From NCBI GenBank assembly GCA_035295745.1, contig DATGIL010000008.1, positions 1 to 32,330 of the forward strand: a stretch of DNA of 32,330 nt, written 5' to 3'. A program made the translations under genes and the position numbers. The notes under the pieces were generated by a model. It was given only the letters and a program-made list of their open reading frames with translations. It made no database searches and was not told the origin of the DNA. Shown in pieces: positions 1 to 8,356 of the stretch (the first letter of the stretch is position 1; each line of letters starts with the position of its first letter). This DNA is from JAIQFL01 sp035295745. GTDB taxonomy: Bacteria > Acidobacteriota > Terriglobia > Bryobacterales > Bryobacteraceae.

Positions 1-561
1 GACGGAGTGGTTATCCGGATCACTGATGGTGCCGGATTTTCGGTGACCCTATTTCCCAGAGAGATATACTGGAGCTGATTCGCTCACTCTTCCCGACCAC
101 AAGACCGGCGAAAATGCTGTCGTTTTATCCCGGCATCAACACACGCAACAACAGCTGTTTGACGCCGTACCGAAAGTGAATAAGATTCCGCCGGCGGACG
201 TGGAAAGCCTGCGGGAGTTCTACGAAGACGCCTATTACAAGCTCCTCCACGGCAGGGTCCAGAAAGTCGACCAGAATCATCTCTATTTCGGAAGTTGGAT
301 TCTGTCAAGTGATCGACCCGCGGGTGTCTCGAGCACCAGCGGGCCGATACTTTCTCGGACGAAATATCGATGACGAGCCTATCACCTCTACCTCCTGACC
401 GAAAGGTGCGGGACATTGAAACGGAGGTCGGTGTGCAGATCGAGTACATTGACGAGCCTCCCAAATGGTGCGAAACGGCGGAGCCAACACGATCCGAATT
501 CTCAGGGGCTCGCCATCGCGTAACCACCGTCTATCTGACGGAGGGTGATCGCAAGCTCTGA
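1..561. other. Left edge, no confident gene; short overlapping open frames
   Basis: No frame gives a recognisable protein. The first frame reads open from the window edge to a TGA at 76-78 (25 codons, ending FPREIYWS), which could be the tail of a gene starting outside the window. A second plus-strand frame is open from 47 to 373 and reads like protein in its middle (FYEDAYYKLLHGRVQKVDQN around 209-268). A third runs 370-561 and overlaps it by ATGA. The overlap hints at a coupled pair of small genes, but neither product is recognised and no clear ribosome site precedes the GTG at 176. The stretch may be decayed coding sequence. A long minus-strand frame here is rich in Arg, Ser and Cys and looks like a shadow. 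Confidence 0.2.
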
Positions 562-817
562 ATCGCGAACTGGGGCCCCTACTGCGACGGGCGTCCGGGC
601 TCCCAATCTGAGTTGCCTACCGATATGGGATATAGTTCCTCCTCTCGGGGCACGGCAGTTCGCCGTTGGTCCGATGAATACAGGACTTTCGGCGCTCCCG
701 GCGGAACGCTGGCCAATAGATCTTCCGACGTACCTGTGGAGTGATTGTCTGCGCACATCTACCGGAGCCGGCCCGAGCGTTCAGCCAAAAGCTATCCACA
801 AAAGCTATCCACAAAAG
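562..817. other. Non-coding stretch downstream of the receiver gene
   Basis: I see no supported gene here. The only structure noted is the triple 13-bp repeat at its right end, listed separately. Confidence 0.5.
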
Positions 818-824
818 CTATCCA
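787..824. repeat. Three tandem copies of a 13-bp unit
   Basis: The unit AAAAGCTATCCAC occurs at 787-799 and 800-812, and a third copy (813-824) matches in its first 12 bases. Read on the minus strand each unit contains TAG. Because 13 is not a multiple of three, the three TAGs fall in three different frames. The first of them (818-820) is the stop codon of the receiver gene. Simple slippage during replication would explain the array. Confidence 0.9.
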
Positions 825-1213
825 TTTGCCGCATCCATACGATTGGTGATCAGCTGACCGACCCGATCGATGAATGATCGTTCCGTAAAAGGCTTCAGCA
901 GTACAACTTCAGGCGATGTCCGCGCGATCGCCCGCATGGCGATACTGTCCACGCACCCCGAGATGTAGAGAACTCTGAGATCAGGCCGACGACGACCGAG
1001 TTCGGCTGCCAAGTCCAACCCGGGGGCGCCAGGCAGCACCATATCCACGATGGCCAAAACGATCTCGTCCTCACCCTGGGCAAATGCCGCAAGACCTTGT
1101 AATGTGTCTCCAACCGCTATGGCATAGTATCCGTATTTGTGCAGTATCCGTTGCAGCCACCGGCGGACGCCAGGATCATCATCAACCACCAATATGGCGG
1201 GCTTTCCAGTCAT
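818..1213 (-). CDS. Stand-alone response regulator receiver (CheY-like)
   Basis: This is a single receiver domain of 131 residues without an output domain. It probably accepts a phosphate from a histidine kinase and acts by protein contact. The acidic pocket is D11-D12-D13 (VVDDDPG), the phosphoacceptor is D57 (AIVDMVLPG), the switch residue is S85 (LYISG) and the conserved lysine is K107 (LLKPF), so all key residues are present. An in-frame start ten codons upstream exists, but the ATG at 1213 is preferred because a GAGGGG ribosome site lies about 12 bases before it and the domain begins directly after. The stop falls in the 13-bp repeat array. No kinase adjoins it on the same strand; the hybrid kinase at 3660 is the nearest and is unlinked in orientation, so the partner is unknown. 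Confidence 0.85.
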   Translation of the reverse strand: MTGKPAILVVDDDPGVRRWLQRILHKYGYYAIAVGDTLQGLAAFAQGEDEIVLAIVDMVLPGAPGLDLAAELGRRRPDLRVLYISGCVDSIAMRAIARTSPEVVLLKPFTERSFIDRVGQLITNRMDAANG

Positions 1214-1387
1214 TTTGTAACGACCCCTCGCAGCAGCGTGCAAAAGTCTCCGGTTTGGAGTGGGCCGCCAATAGAGTCAGAGAGCTGCTACCGCGAATCC
1301 CGCCACACATGGATGGCATTCACTGCTTTGAAACAAGAATAACCCGGAAAGTGAATTGTCTCACAAATCTTTTAGGGGAGTAGGCTA

Positions 1388-1406
1388 TAACCCCCTTTGG
1401 GGGTAA
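1388..1406. promoter_or_regulatory. Putative operator, TAACCC-N7-GGGTAA site 1
   Basis: The 19-mer TAACCCCCTTTGGGGGTAA is a near-perfect inverted repeat about 175 bases upstream of the receiver gene start on the minus strand. A lone TAACCC half-site lies at 1340-1345. Together with site 2 it suggests a shared binding protein. The call rests on symmetry and recurrence only. Confidence 0.4.
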
Positions 1407-2431
1407 TTTCGTTAGCAACCGGAAGGTATACCTCTTTCGCAAGCCATTCCCCAAGAACAAGAGAACGCGCCAAGCACTGCCTGAAACCGAGCGAAACTTG
1501 GCCAACCCCTCAGGGATTAGCCCGCGAGGTTGATTTTACTTGAACTTCCGCCGAGACGCGAAACCAATGGCGCCATCTGGAAAAGTTTGGTGGCAAACTG
1601 CGCTCTACTAAGTTTCGCCGTTGGCAGTGCGACGCTGATCTACTCGCTTTGGCTCGATTCACTCGGAGGCACGTGATCAATATGAAGTGAGATTCAGTCG
1701 TCTTTCGGGAAAGCCTTCTGCCACAACCGGCTTCCGCAGGTCGCAGCATGAGTTTCACACTAAAAATGTGGGAATTCCGCCGCCGGAAACCCGTCGGCAA
1801 TCATTGATTGCGAAATCCTTCAATTTCAACTATAACCAAAGCGCCGTCCGACGTTTGGACGCTCGCACTCACATCGTAGCCCAGCCAAATCGTCCTGCGA
1901 GGATAAGTCTTGCCAGCGGTGTAACGTATGCTCGCTTGGCCTCGCGACATTCACGCGACGCGGCGACTGGCCGGGCGCCAATTGATAAACGTGGGAGGCA
2001 TTCCCGGAGTCACATATTTCGCGGCTTCGCTTCTGGCCACCACTCCCCGGATCGCCCGGCACAGCCGCTCTTGGCGGCATCGAACCAAGCGCTGCCGCAT
2101 CACCTCCCTGAACGCAAGAAGCAAAACGCCGATGAAGCAGCTGGACACGCAATACATCAGATACATTTAGTGAATCACCTCGGTGAGTTAATTGAAACGC
2201 TGTTTACTTTTACTATTCTAGGGTCATACTCCAGTGCCGTACGGAGTATCCTTGAGGGACTCAAAAGCTTCTTTAGTAGGTATCCGACTTCCTGGTACCC
2301 CTCAAATGTGTGGTTTATATTAGGGAACGGCACGTACTCTAAAATGGGAAGGACATCCAGTCTCCAGGCACTGCTGCCTGTTGTTGTTGAAGAGGTTGCA
2401 ATCAAAAACTATACGTTCCCGACCGCGTGAG

Positions 2432-2450
2432 TAACCCTGTTTGCGGGTAA
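2432..2450. promoter_or_regulatory. Putative operator, TAACCC-N7-GGGTAA site 2
   Basis: TAACCCTGTTTGCGGGTAA has the same half-sites, the same 7-base spacing and the same TTTG core as site 1. It lies about 120 bases upstream of the cysteine-rich gene at 2571, a plausible promoter position. A further GGGTAA half-site is at 2467-2472. The binding factor is unknown. Confidence 0.4.
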
Positions 2451-2570
2451 CGCCACGCCTTCCCGGGGGTAAGAGAGGTACTACGATCTACCTGCAAAAG
2501 ACACTACTCAATACCCCAGAAGAACCTGATGGCAGAATAGGGGCTCGTGTCACACTTGACTGGGGGTTTG

Positions 2571-2834
2571 ATGATACAACTGTCTGATTCGGATTTGGTT
2601 GAAAGGCTTGCCGCTACCATGCAACTTCTGGGACCTGTCCCTCGACGTCTTCGCTTGACGTCGCAACTTCAGGCAAGACGATGTAGAGGAACGAGGCGCT
2701 TCAGATGTGGTAAGTGCGTGACGTGCCTGGAGAATGCCCGATGGGAACGGATCTATAACGAACGATTTGCGGATCCCGACTATTACCGCTCGCCTTCAGT
2801 CCGGCAGACCTCGGCGTTGAGCCTTGCCGTCTGA
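2571..2834 (+). CDS. Small four-cysteine protein of unknown function
   Basis: The predicted product has 87 residues and four cysteines (C38, C46, C49, C52) in a basic stretch, with the core RCGKCVTC followed by the conserved-looking block NARWERIYNERFADPDYY. The spacing C-x7-C-x2-C-x2-C suggests a small zinc-binding knuckle. From memory, similar short proteins with a NARWERIF-like block recur in Acidobacteriota, but I cannot verify this here and no function is known to me. The ATG at 2571 was chosen over an in-frame GTG at 2547 because a G-rich run directly precedes it. The gene stands alone, with putative operator site 2 upstream. Confidence 0.55.
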   Translation: MIQLSDSDLVERLAATMQLLGPVPRRLRLTSQLQARRCRGTRRFRCGKCVTCLENARWERIYNERFADPDYYRSPSVRQTSALSLAV

Positions 2835-2997
2835 CCTGGCGGGGAGATTACAAAGCCATGCCTGAAAGAAATGCCTGTTCTGTGACCAAAGTCTCTCGGT
2901 ACTCAGCGAAGCCTGCCTTCACAACAAGCGTCCTCACAGTTCTCCGTGTGGTCCACGTTCATTTCATCCTAAAACCAGACGCCCATCAGAGGCGTGC

Positions 2998-3663
2998 ATG
3001 GTGAAGATTGCGTGGTGGAAGGACGTGATCGGGGGCACGGCATCCAGGCTCCCGAATCTTACTTCTCACTCCAGGGCATATTACGTGCTGCTGATCAGCC
3101 TTGTCGCTTGGGTGGGTGCACTGGGATTTGGGCTTCGAACGCTTTTGCTCTTCTCCAACACACCTGGGACACAGGCATCCCCGCCGTCTCTGTTTCCGGG
3201 GGACTCGCCCATCCGTTTATCCCACGACCGGGCGTCGCTGCTCGTCTTTATTCATCCGCAGTGCGCCTGCTCCGGCGCCACATTGAGCGAACTTGAGCAG
3301 TTTCTTACGTGCTGCGGGAAGCAGGTGGAAACCACCATCTTCGTCTATCAGCCTTCGTCAATCCCTCGGGAGTGGGTCGAATCACAGTCTGGCCTTTGGC
3401 CGACGGTGCGACGGCTTCCCGGGACTCGGGTTGTTCGGGATCTCGATGCGGTCACAGCCCGCCTTTTCGGTGCGCACATCTCCGGTCAAACTCTCCTTTA
3501 TGACGTGAACGGCCGGCTAGCTTTCAGCGGGGGCATTACAGCCTCTAGAGGTCATTCTGGCGACAACGACGGTCGCGAGGCACTCACCGCCATTGTCGGT
3601 AACCGCGTTCCACGGCACCGCCATACTCCTGTGTTTGGCTGCGCTTTGTACGGTGAGCGATGA
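2998..3663 (+). CDS. Membrane-anchored thioredoxin-like protein (RedB-like)
   Basis: This 221-residue protein has one N-terminal membrane segment (about residues 27-48) followed by an outside-facing thioredoxin-like domain. The redox motif is HPQCACSG, with C89 and C91 forming a C-x-C pair instead of the usual C-x-x-C; two further cysteines (near LTCCGK) follow. Its C-terminal half has the block LLYDVNGRLAFSGGITASRG, which I associate with RedB-like proteins often paired with sensor kinases. AGAGG five bases upstream supports the ATG at 2998. Its stop overlaps the start of the hybrid kinase (ATGA), so the two are almost certainly translated together, which suggests that it modulates or senses for that kinase. 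Its redox partner is unknown. Confidence 0.75.
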   Translation: MVKIAWWKDVIGGTASRLPNLTSHSRAYYVLLISLVAWVGALGFGLRTLLLFSNTPGTQASPPSLFPGDSPIRLSHDRASLLVFIHPQCACSGATLSELEQFLTCCGKQVETTIFVYQPSSIPREWVESQSGLWPTVRRLPGTRVVRDLDAVTARLFGAHISGQTLLYDVNGRLAFSGGITASRGHSGDNDGREALTAIVGNRVPRHRHTPVFGCALYGER

Positions 3664-5993
3664 GATCACCCTTGGTCGATTCAAACCCAGCCGGTTCCGC
3701 TTCTGTATACTCCAGGACGCGGGACTTAGTGGCGGAACATCAGAATGAGATCTATGCGCAGACCAGCCGGTGGTTCGCAATTCTCATGCTGCTGCAATGG
3801 GTGGCCGGGATAGTTGTGGCGATCTGGATTTCTCCCCGCACCTGGGCCGGCACAGCGAGCCAAGTCCACCCGCACGTTTGGCTCGCTGTTTTCCTGGGAG
3901 GCGCCATCACAGCGCTTCCGGCCGTTCTCGCTATCCTGCGTCCGACGCTTCCATTAACTCGGCACCTAGTAGCGGCTGCCCAAATGCTGATGTCGGCTCT
4001 GCTCATCCACTTAAGCGGAGGCCGAATTGAAACGCACTTTCATATCTTCGGATCGCTGGCATTTCTCGCCTACTATCGCGACTGGAGAGTCCTGATTCCG
4101 GCAACTCTGGTCGTCGCATGCGATCATGCCACGCGTGGGATCTATTTTCCGCAGTCAGTTTTCGGGGTCTTGACCGCCAGCCCCTGGCGTTGGGTGGAGC
4201 ACGCCGGCTGGGTCCTGTTCGAGGATATCATCCTGGTGAGGTTCTGCCTGCGTGGGGTCAGCGAAATGTGGGAAATTGCCAGGCGTCAAGCTTCCATCGA
4301 AGCCATCGGGCTGGATCTTGAGCGTAAGGTACAGGAGCGGACCGCGGAACTGGAACAAGCGCGAGCGGCGGCCGAGGAGGCGAACCGCGCCAAGGGCGCG
4401 TTTCTGGCGAACATGAGCCACGAGATACGGACACCCATGAACGGCGTCATCGGCATGACCGAACTGGCCCTGGCAACCGATCTTTCGCCTGAGCAGCGCG
4501 ACTACCTCGAAACCGTCCGGACCTCCGGCGAATCGCTACTGTCCGTCATCAACGACATCCTGGATTTTTCCAAGATCGAGGCCGGAAAATTGACGCTTGA
4601 CTCGGTCGATTTCGATCTCGAGGAACTCCTGCAGGATGTCGTGCGGGCGTTTGCGATCCCGGCCCACCGGAAAGGCTTGGAGCTTCTATATCAGAACCAG
4701 GTGCATCTCCCTGCAATGCTGGTCGGCGACCCGGGAAGGCTCCGACAGGTGCTGGTTAACCTGCTTGGCAACGCTACCAAGTTCACGGATAAAGGCGAAG
4801 TCGAGATCCGTGTAGTGGAGGCCGGACGAGATGACCGGAGCATAACACTGCACTTTCTGATCTCCGATACGGGCATCGGGATCTCTCCAGAGTGGCGGGA
4901 CCGTGTCTTTGAAGCTTTCGTGCAGGCGGATGGTTCGAATACCCGCCGCTACGGAGGGACCGGTCTCGGCCTGAGCATTTGCTCGCGGCTGGTGGAACTG
5001 ATGGATGGCAAAATCTGGGTCGAAAGCAGGGGCGGTCGCGGCAGTACCTTCCAATTCACCTCTCGGTTTGCCGTTTCGGCCGAAGCCCCAGCCGCCCCGC
5101 GTACGGCGGCACCCGAGGCTTTGGCGGGCCTGTCGGTTCTGGTCGTGGATGACAATTCTACTAACCGGGACATTTTGCGGGAGTTGCTGTTGCGTTGGCG
5201 CATGCGGCCGATCCTCGCGGAATCCGGGCCTCGGGCCCTCGAAATCATGCATCGCGAGGTAGCGGTGGGCGACCCGTTCGCTTTAATTCTCCTGGACGCT
5301 CATATGCCGGAAATGGATGGGTTTGCCTTGGCCCGCCATATTCAGGACGACCCCACGCTCGCCGGGCCGCGCATCATGATGTTGAGCTCGGTCGAAGCCA
5401 GCGCCGCCGGTCCGGGGCTACGCGCCACCGGTTTGGCGCACTATGTGGTCAAGCCAGTAACTAAGGCCAGCCTCTTGAAGGCAGTCCTGACGGTCTTGGG
5501 GGAGCACGGCCCCAGGGTCACTGCTGCGTACTCGGGGGCAAACGAAAGCCCGGATGCAATGCGCATCCTGTTGGCAGAGGACAATATCGTCAATCAGAAA
5601 GTGATGTTGTTATCGCTCCAGAAACTTGGACATCGTGTAACCGTGGCAACCAACGGCAAGAGCGCGCTGGAGGCTTATCAGCCGAACGCCTTCGATCTGA
5701 TCTTCATGGACATTCAGATGCCATTGATGGATGGCTATGAGGTCACCCGCGCCATTCGGCAGCGCGAGCGAAGCGATGGTGGACACGTTACGATCGTCGC
5801 TTTGACGGCTCATGTGATGAAGGGAGATCGCGAGCTTTGCCTGGAGGCTGGAATGGATGATTATCTCGCTAAACCTCTCCGCATTGCCGACCTCGTCTCC
5901 CTGTTGAATCGCTGGAAGTGCGTGCCCAATTCGTCAAACTGTCTTTCGTCCGATTCTGCTGCCGGCTTTCCGAGTTCTGGACCTTTGGTTTGA
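3660..5993 (+). CDS. Hybrid sensor histidine kinase with two receivers
   Basis: This is a 777-residue inner-membrane signalling kinase. Residues about 38-200 form a multi-pass membrane domain carrying the block GGRIETHFHIFGSLAFL, whose histidines could bind metal or heme. A coiled linker leads to the dimerisation domain with phospho-acceptor H254 (MSHEIRTPMNG). The ATPase domain follows, with N box NLLGNATKFT, DTGIGIS and GGTGLGLSI. Receiver 1 has D546 (LLDAHMPEMDG) and receiver 2 has D684 (FMDIQMPLMDG) with the matching lysines (VVKPVT, LAKPL). No Hpt domain or DNA-binding output is present, so phosphate must pass to a separate protein. The start overlaps the thioredoxin-like gene by ATGA with GGTGAG seven bases before it. 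A redox or metal stimulus is inferred from this pairing. Confidence 0.92.
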   Translation: MRSPLVDSNPAGSASVYSRTRDLVAEHQNEIYAQTSRWFAILMLLQWVAGIVVAIWISPRTWAGTASQVHPHVWLAVFLGGAITALPAVLAILRPTLPLTRHLVAAAQMLMSALLIHLSGGRIETHFHIFGSLAFLAYYRDWRVLIPATLVVACDHATRGIYFPQSVFGVLTASPWRWVEHAGWVLFEDIILVRFCLRGVSEMWEIARRQASIEAIGLDLERKVQERTAELEQARAAAEEANRAKGAFLANMSHEIRTPMNGVIGMTELALATDLSPEQRDYLETVRTSGESLLSVINDILDFSKIEAGKLTLDSVDFDLEELLQDVVRAFAIPAHRKGLELLYQNQVHLPAMLVGDPGRLRQVLVNLLGNATKFTDKGEVEIRVVEAGRDDRSITLHFLISDTGIGISPEWRDRVFEAFVQADGSNTRRYGGTGLGLSICSRLVELMDGKIWVESRGGRGSTFQFTSRFAVSAEAPAAPRTAAPEALAGLSVLVVDDNSTNRDILRELLLRWRMRPILAESGPRALEIMHREVAVGDPFALILLDAHMPEMDGFALARHIQDDPTLAGPRIMMLSSVEASAAGPGLRATGLAHYVVKPVTKASLLKAVLTVLGEHGPRVTAAYSGANESPDAMRILLAEDNIVNQKVMLLSLQKLGHRVTVATNGKSALEAYQPNAFDLIFMDIQMPLMDGYEVTRAIRQRERSDGGHVTIVALTAHVMKGDRELCLEAGMDDYLAKPLRIADLVSLLNRWKCVPNSSNCLSSDSAAGFPSSGPLV

Positions 5994-6132
5994 CGCTCTT
6001 TCAACCTCTTCGCATTTTTTTTTCGCGCAGGCACACGCAAAAGTCTCAACGCTCGTGATGGCCATCCACGACGATGATACAATTGTTTCGCGCATCCGTC
6101 TGCTGGCGCCAAATTCTACCATCTGGGAATTC

Positions 6133-6136
6133 GGAG
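6133..6136 (+). promoter_or_regulatory. Ribosome site deciding a TTG start
   Basis: GGAG seven bases before the TTG at 6144 marks the start of the PEP-CTERM gene; the signal peptide begins directly at this TTG. Confidence 0.6.
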
Positions 6137-6143
6137 AAACTAA

Positions 6144-6890
6144 TTGAGACTTAACCGCGCCTTTTCGGGGCTCAGCTTATCGGTTTTGGTGTTGGGCGCT
6201 CTACCGACCATTGCCTCGGCAGGGCTGATCGATTACCGTGCCGTCATAATTGTGGAAGATACCGGGGGCACGTCGCAAGGGTATTTGGCCACCGACCCGA
6301 ACTACTGGACTCCCCTGCTCACTCCGGACGTCAGCAGCGCCCTGGTCTTGGACTTTACGCTGAACGGGACATCGGGAAGTGCAATCAACCTCACCATAGA
6401 AAATCCTACCCAGGGGTTCGCTGATCTGGGCTTGGTCGTGGGACGAGACAGCACGAGCTCGGATATTGCATCGGGCAGTTTCAACTATTTATATATCGAC
6501 CCTACGGATGCAACCGCCCCGGGTGCAACGCCGCAATCCGTCTCCAATTATTTTGCAAACTCGTCCGGCCTGGATAAACAGGGTGAATCCGCAGTCTGGA
6601 ACATCGACGCTACCGCTTTGACGATCAACCCAGCCTGGATCAACACCGACGGAAGTATGCCGACCACTGAGGTTTTCATACAGAGCAACCATGTGTATGC
6701 CGGAGGCGACTCAGACGCATTTCATAGTCGGTTCCCGGCACCCGTCACTGATGCGACCCTCCATTTGGACATTTTATCGGCTGTGCCGGAACAGGTGAAT
6801 GCACCGGAGCCCGCCTCGTTATCGCTGATGTTTGGTGTTTTTGGCATTGGCATGCTCTGGCGCGCCAGGCGATCGAATAGCCTGCTCTGA
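6144..6890 (+). CDS. PEP-CTERM sorting domain protein
   Basis: This 248-residue exported protein has a signal peptide (residues 1-26, ending SAG) and a Ser/Thr/Asn-rich body without known domains. It ends in a classic PEP-CTERM tail: P221-E222-P223, a hydrophobic helix (SLSLMFGVFGIGMLW) and a basic end (RARRSN). Proteins of this type are processed by an exosortase and usually end up at the cell surface or in the exopolysaccharide matrix. No exosortase gene is in the window. The gene appears to be a single unit about 150 bases after the hybrid kinase, and a TACAAT box near 6078 may be its -10 element. The body gives no clue to a ligand or enzyme activity. Confidence 0.88.
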   Translation: MRLNRAFSGLSLSVLVLGALPTIASAGLIDYRAVIIVEDTGGTSQGYLATDPNYWTPLLTPDVSSALVLDFTLNGTSGSAINLTIENPTQGFADLGLVVGRDSTSSDIASGSFNYLYIDPTDATAPGATPQSVSNYFANSSGLDKQGESAVWNIDATALTINPAWINTDGSMPTTEVFIQSNHVYAGGDSDAFHSRFPAPVTDATLHLDILSAVPEQVNAPEPASLSLMFGVFGIGMLWRARRSNSLL

Positions 6891-7244
6891 TCTGGCGACG
6901 CATCTCGGCGAAACAGTGAGCCGTCGGCCTTGAGCCGTGCGCAAATCGCGGATTCGCCGCCCCCGAAACTGATCGACTGCAGACTGCAGCCTTGTGGTTC
7001 CGTTTTCAACGCCCCTGCGGCGGCTATCGATGAAAATGGGGTACACCGAGCGGTCCTATGCCCCGCACGCAACAGAACAGTGGCGCAGCGATGTCTGTAC
7101 TCCTGAAGATGATGGCAGATCCGACGCCTACGTCCAGTCGAATCCGCGCGGCGTTGGGATGCTTCGCCGAAGATCCTGGCGGGCCGTCGCCTTCCCCCCC
7201 CAACTAGCTAGAGGCGATCAACCTGACTGGATCAGCAGTTAACG
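6891..7244. other. Gap between PEP-CTERM gene and HTH gene
   Basis: No gene is supported here. An open plus-strand frame (6994-7242) has no recognisable product. A short direct repeat GACTGCA-GACTGCA lies near 6976-6989. The stretch may be remnant DNA of the element whose integrase follows. Confidence 0.4.
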
Positions 7245-7481
7245 ATGGCTCAGCGAAACCTTTCGAAGCGAGAGCGTCAGGTGTTGGATCTATTCCTCAC
7301 CGGCTTGCCCCACCTCGCGATAGCGCAAAGCCTAAACATTTCAAGCCGCACCGTCAACAACCATATCGGCGCGATATTCAACACCACGGGATGCCGGAGT
7401 CGCGCGGAGCTTGAATCCTGGCTTTCGAAAACCTTGTGCAAAGCCGAGGCGCAGCCTGATGGCCGGTCGCGGCAGTGCTGA
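7245..7481 (+). CDS. Short LuxR/GerE-type HTH protein
   Basis: The 78-residue product is almost only a LuxR-type DNA-binding domain: LSKRERQVLDLFLTGLPH, then the recognition region LNISSRTVNNHIGAIF, ending in the usual SRAELESWL helix. There is no receiver or ligand domain, unlike most NarL/LuxR family members of over 200 residues. It could be a genuine mini-regulator or the surviving C-terminal end of a truncated regulator. The stop at 7479-7481 directly abuts the decayed integrase, so it may belong to the same mobile scar. No strong ribosome site is visible before the ATG. Confidence 0.65.
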   Translation: MAQRNLSKRERQVLDLFLTGLPHLAIAQSLNISSRTVNNHIGAIFNTTGCRSRAELESWLSKTLCKAEAQPDGRSRQC

Positions 7482-7490
7482 CGGTGCTCC

Positions 7491-8164
7491 AATGACCGTC
7501 CTCTGCTCAAGCTGCGGAGAATTCGCAGCGAGGGGGAGGAGGTGTTCGATGAAACACTGCGCGAGGGGCTGGCGGTGGAATTGGTGCAAATCGCCTGAGT
7601 TCTGGGACCGGTGCCCGCCGTGGCGAAGTGCTGGCGCTTCGCTGGTCGGACATCCAGGAAGGTCGAGCGGTGATCACGCGTTCGCTGACACAGACCCGAT
7701 CCGTCCTGGAGTTCAAGAGCACGAAGACCGACGAGAGCGTACGGCCGGTGAGCCTTCCGGACTCCACGTTGGCTGCGCTCGAGGCGCATCGTCAAAGGCC
7801 GGACGCCTTCCGTCAACAGTACGGCCCCGATTACCGCGCCGATCTGGATCTGATCTTTGCGAACCCGGATGGGACGCCACTGAAACCCGACTCGGTGTCC
7901 GCGACGATCTCGGCCCTTTGCCGTCGATTGAAGTTGCCGAAGGGCGTCAGCCTTCATACGCTGCGGCACACGCATGGATCGCATCTCGTGGCATCTGGCG
8001 TCGATCTGGCAACGGTGTCCGAACGGCTCGGGCATGCCAACGTCAGGGTGACTGCGGAAATTTACACCCACGCGATCCGGGGCAAGGACGACGAAGCGGC
8101 GCGGAAATGGGACAGCTTCCAGCGAGAGAACTCGCAAGAGAAGCGTAGCGGAGTTGTTCAGTGA
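7491..8164 (+). pseudogene. Tyrosine recombinase (phage-type integrase), truncated and frameshifted
   Basis: The C-terminal catalytic domain is intact: the TGARRGEVLALRWSD block with the first catalytic Arg, the K in FKSTKTDE, HTLRH, LGHANVRVT and the nucleophile Tyr in EIYTH. The frame is closed upstream by a TGA at 7550-7552. In another frame the text KLRRIRSEGEEVFDETLREG continues as LAVELVQIA and stops at a TGA (7596-7598) exactly where the catalytic frame picks up with LSSGTGARRG. Adding one C near 7595 would join the two into one protein. The N-terminal arm and core-binding domain are missing. The gene points at tRNA-Glu, whose 3' end lies 52 bases downstream, the standard layout of a tRNA-integrating element. 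It is probably non-functional unless the shift is a sequencing error. Confidence 0.8.
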
Positions 8165-8216
8165 AGACCTGGGAGAGAATTGGTGGCAGCGCGTTACCCG
8201 TAAGTCTATGAAAACA

Positions 8217-8291
8217 TGGTAGCGCTAACGGGAATCGAACCCGTATTTAAGCCTTGAGAGGGCTCCGTCCTAACCGTTAGACGATAGCGCC
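8217..8291 (-). tRNA. tRNA-Glu (CTC)
   Basis: Read on the minus strand, the sequence folds into a standard cloverleaf. The acceptor stem GGCGCTA pairs with TAGCGCT (one G-U pair), the anticodon loop CTCTCAA gives anticodon CTC at 8256-8258, and the T arm is ACGGG-TTCGATT-CCCGT. The terminal CCA is encoded (8217-8219). The tRNA body is 72 bases plus CCA. Its 3' end faces the integrase remnant, so it is the likely attachment site of a former integrative element. I found no second copy of its 3' end in the window. Confidence 0.95.
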
Positions 8292-8356
8292 ACGTGCCTG
8301 CCCTTTAGTCTAACACAGCCACTACTGCGCTACAGTGGAACAAACCTACCCGAATC

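Larger units (their letters stand above)
1214..2570. other. Long region without a confident gene
   Basis: About 1.3 kb separate the receiver gene from the cysteine-rich gene. A plus-strand frame of 247 codons (1687-2430) and several minus-strand frames exist. Their translations have no recognised motif, and frames on both strands are equally open, as expected of non-coding or decayed DNA. The right third (2160-2430) is more AT-rich. An inverted repeat ATACTCC/GGAGTAT with a short loop lies near 2227-2250. Two related 19-bp sites lie near the two ends of the region and are listed separately. Confidence 0.5.

Noticed and set aside
787..824. A CRISPR-like array
   Set aside because: The units are directly tandem without spacers, so this is a simple short repeat.
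1687..2430. A 247-codon plus-strand frame
   Set aside because: The translation is low in sense-like composition and shows no motif; minus-strand frames are equally open. The last 80 codons look more protein-like but are not recognised.
7277..8137. A 286-codon minus-strand frame
   Set aside because: It is antisense to the HTH gene and the integrase remnant and is Arg-rich without domains.
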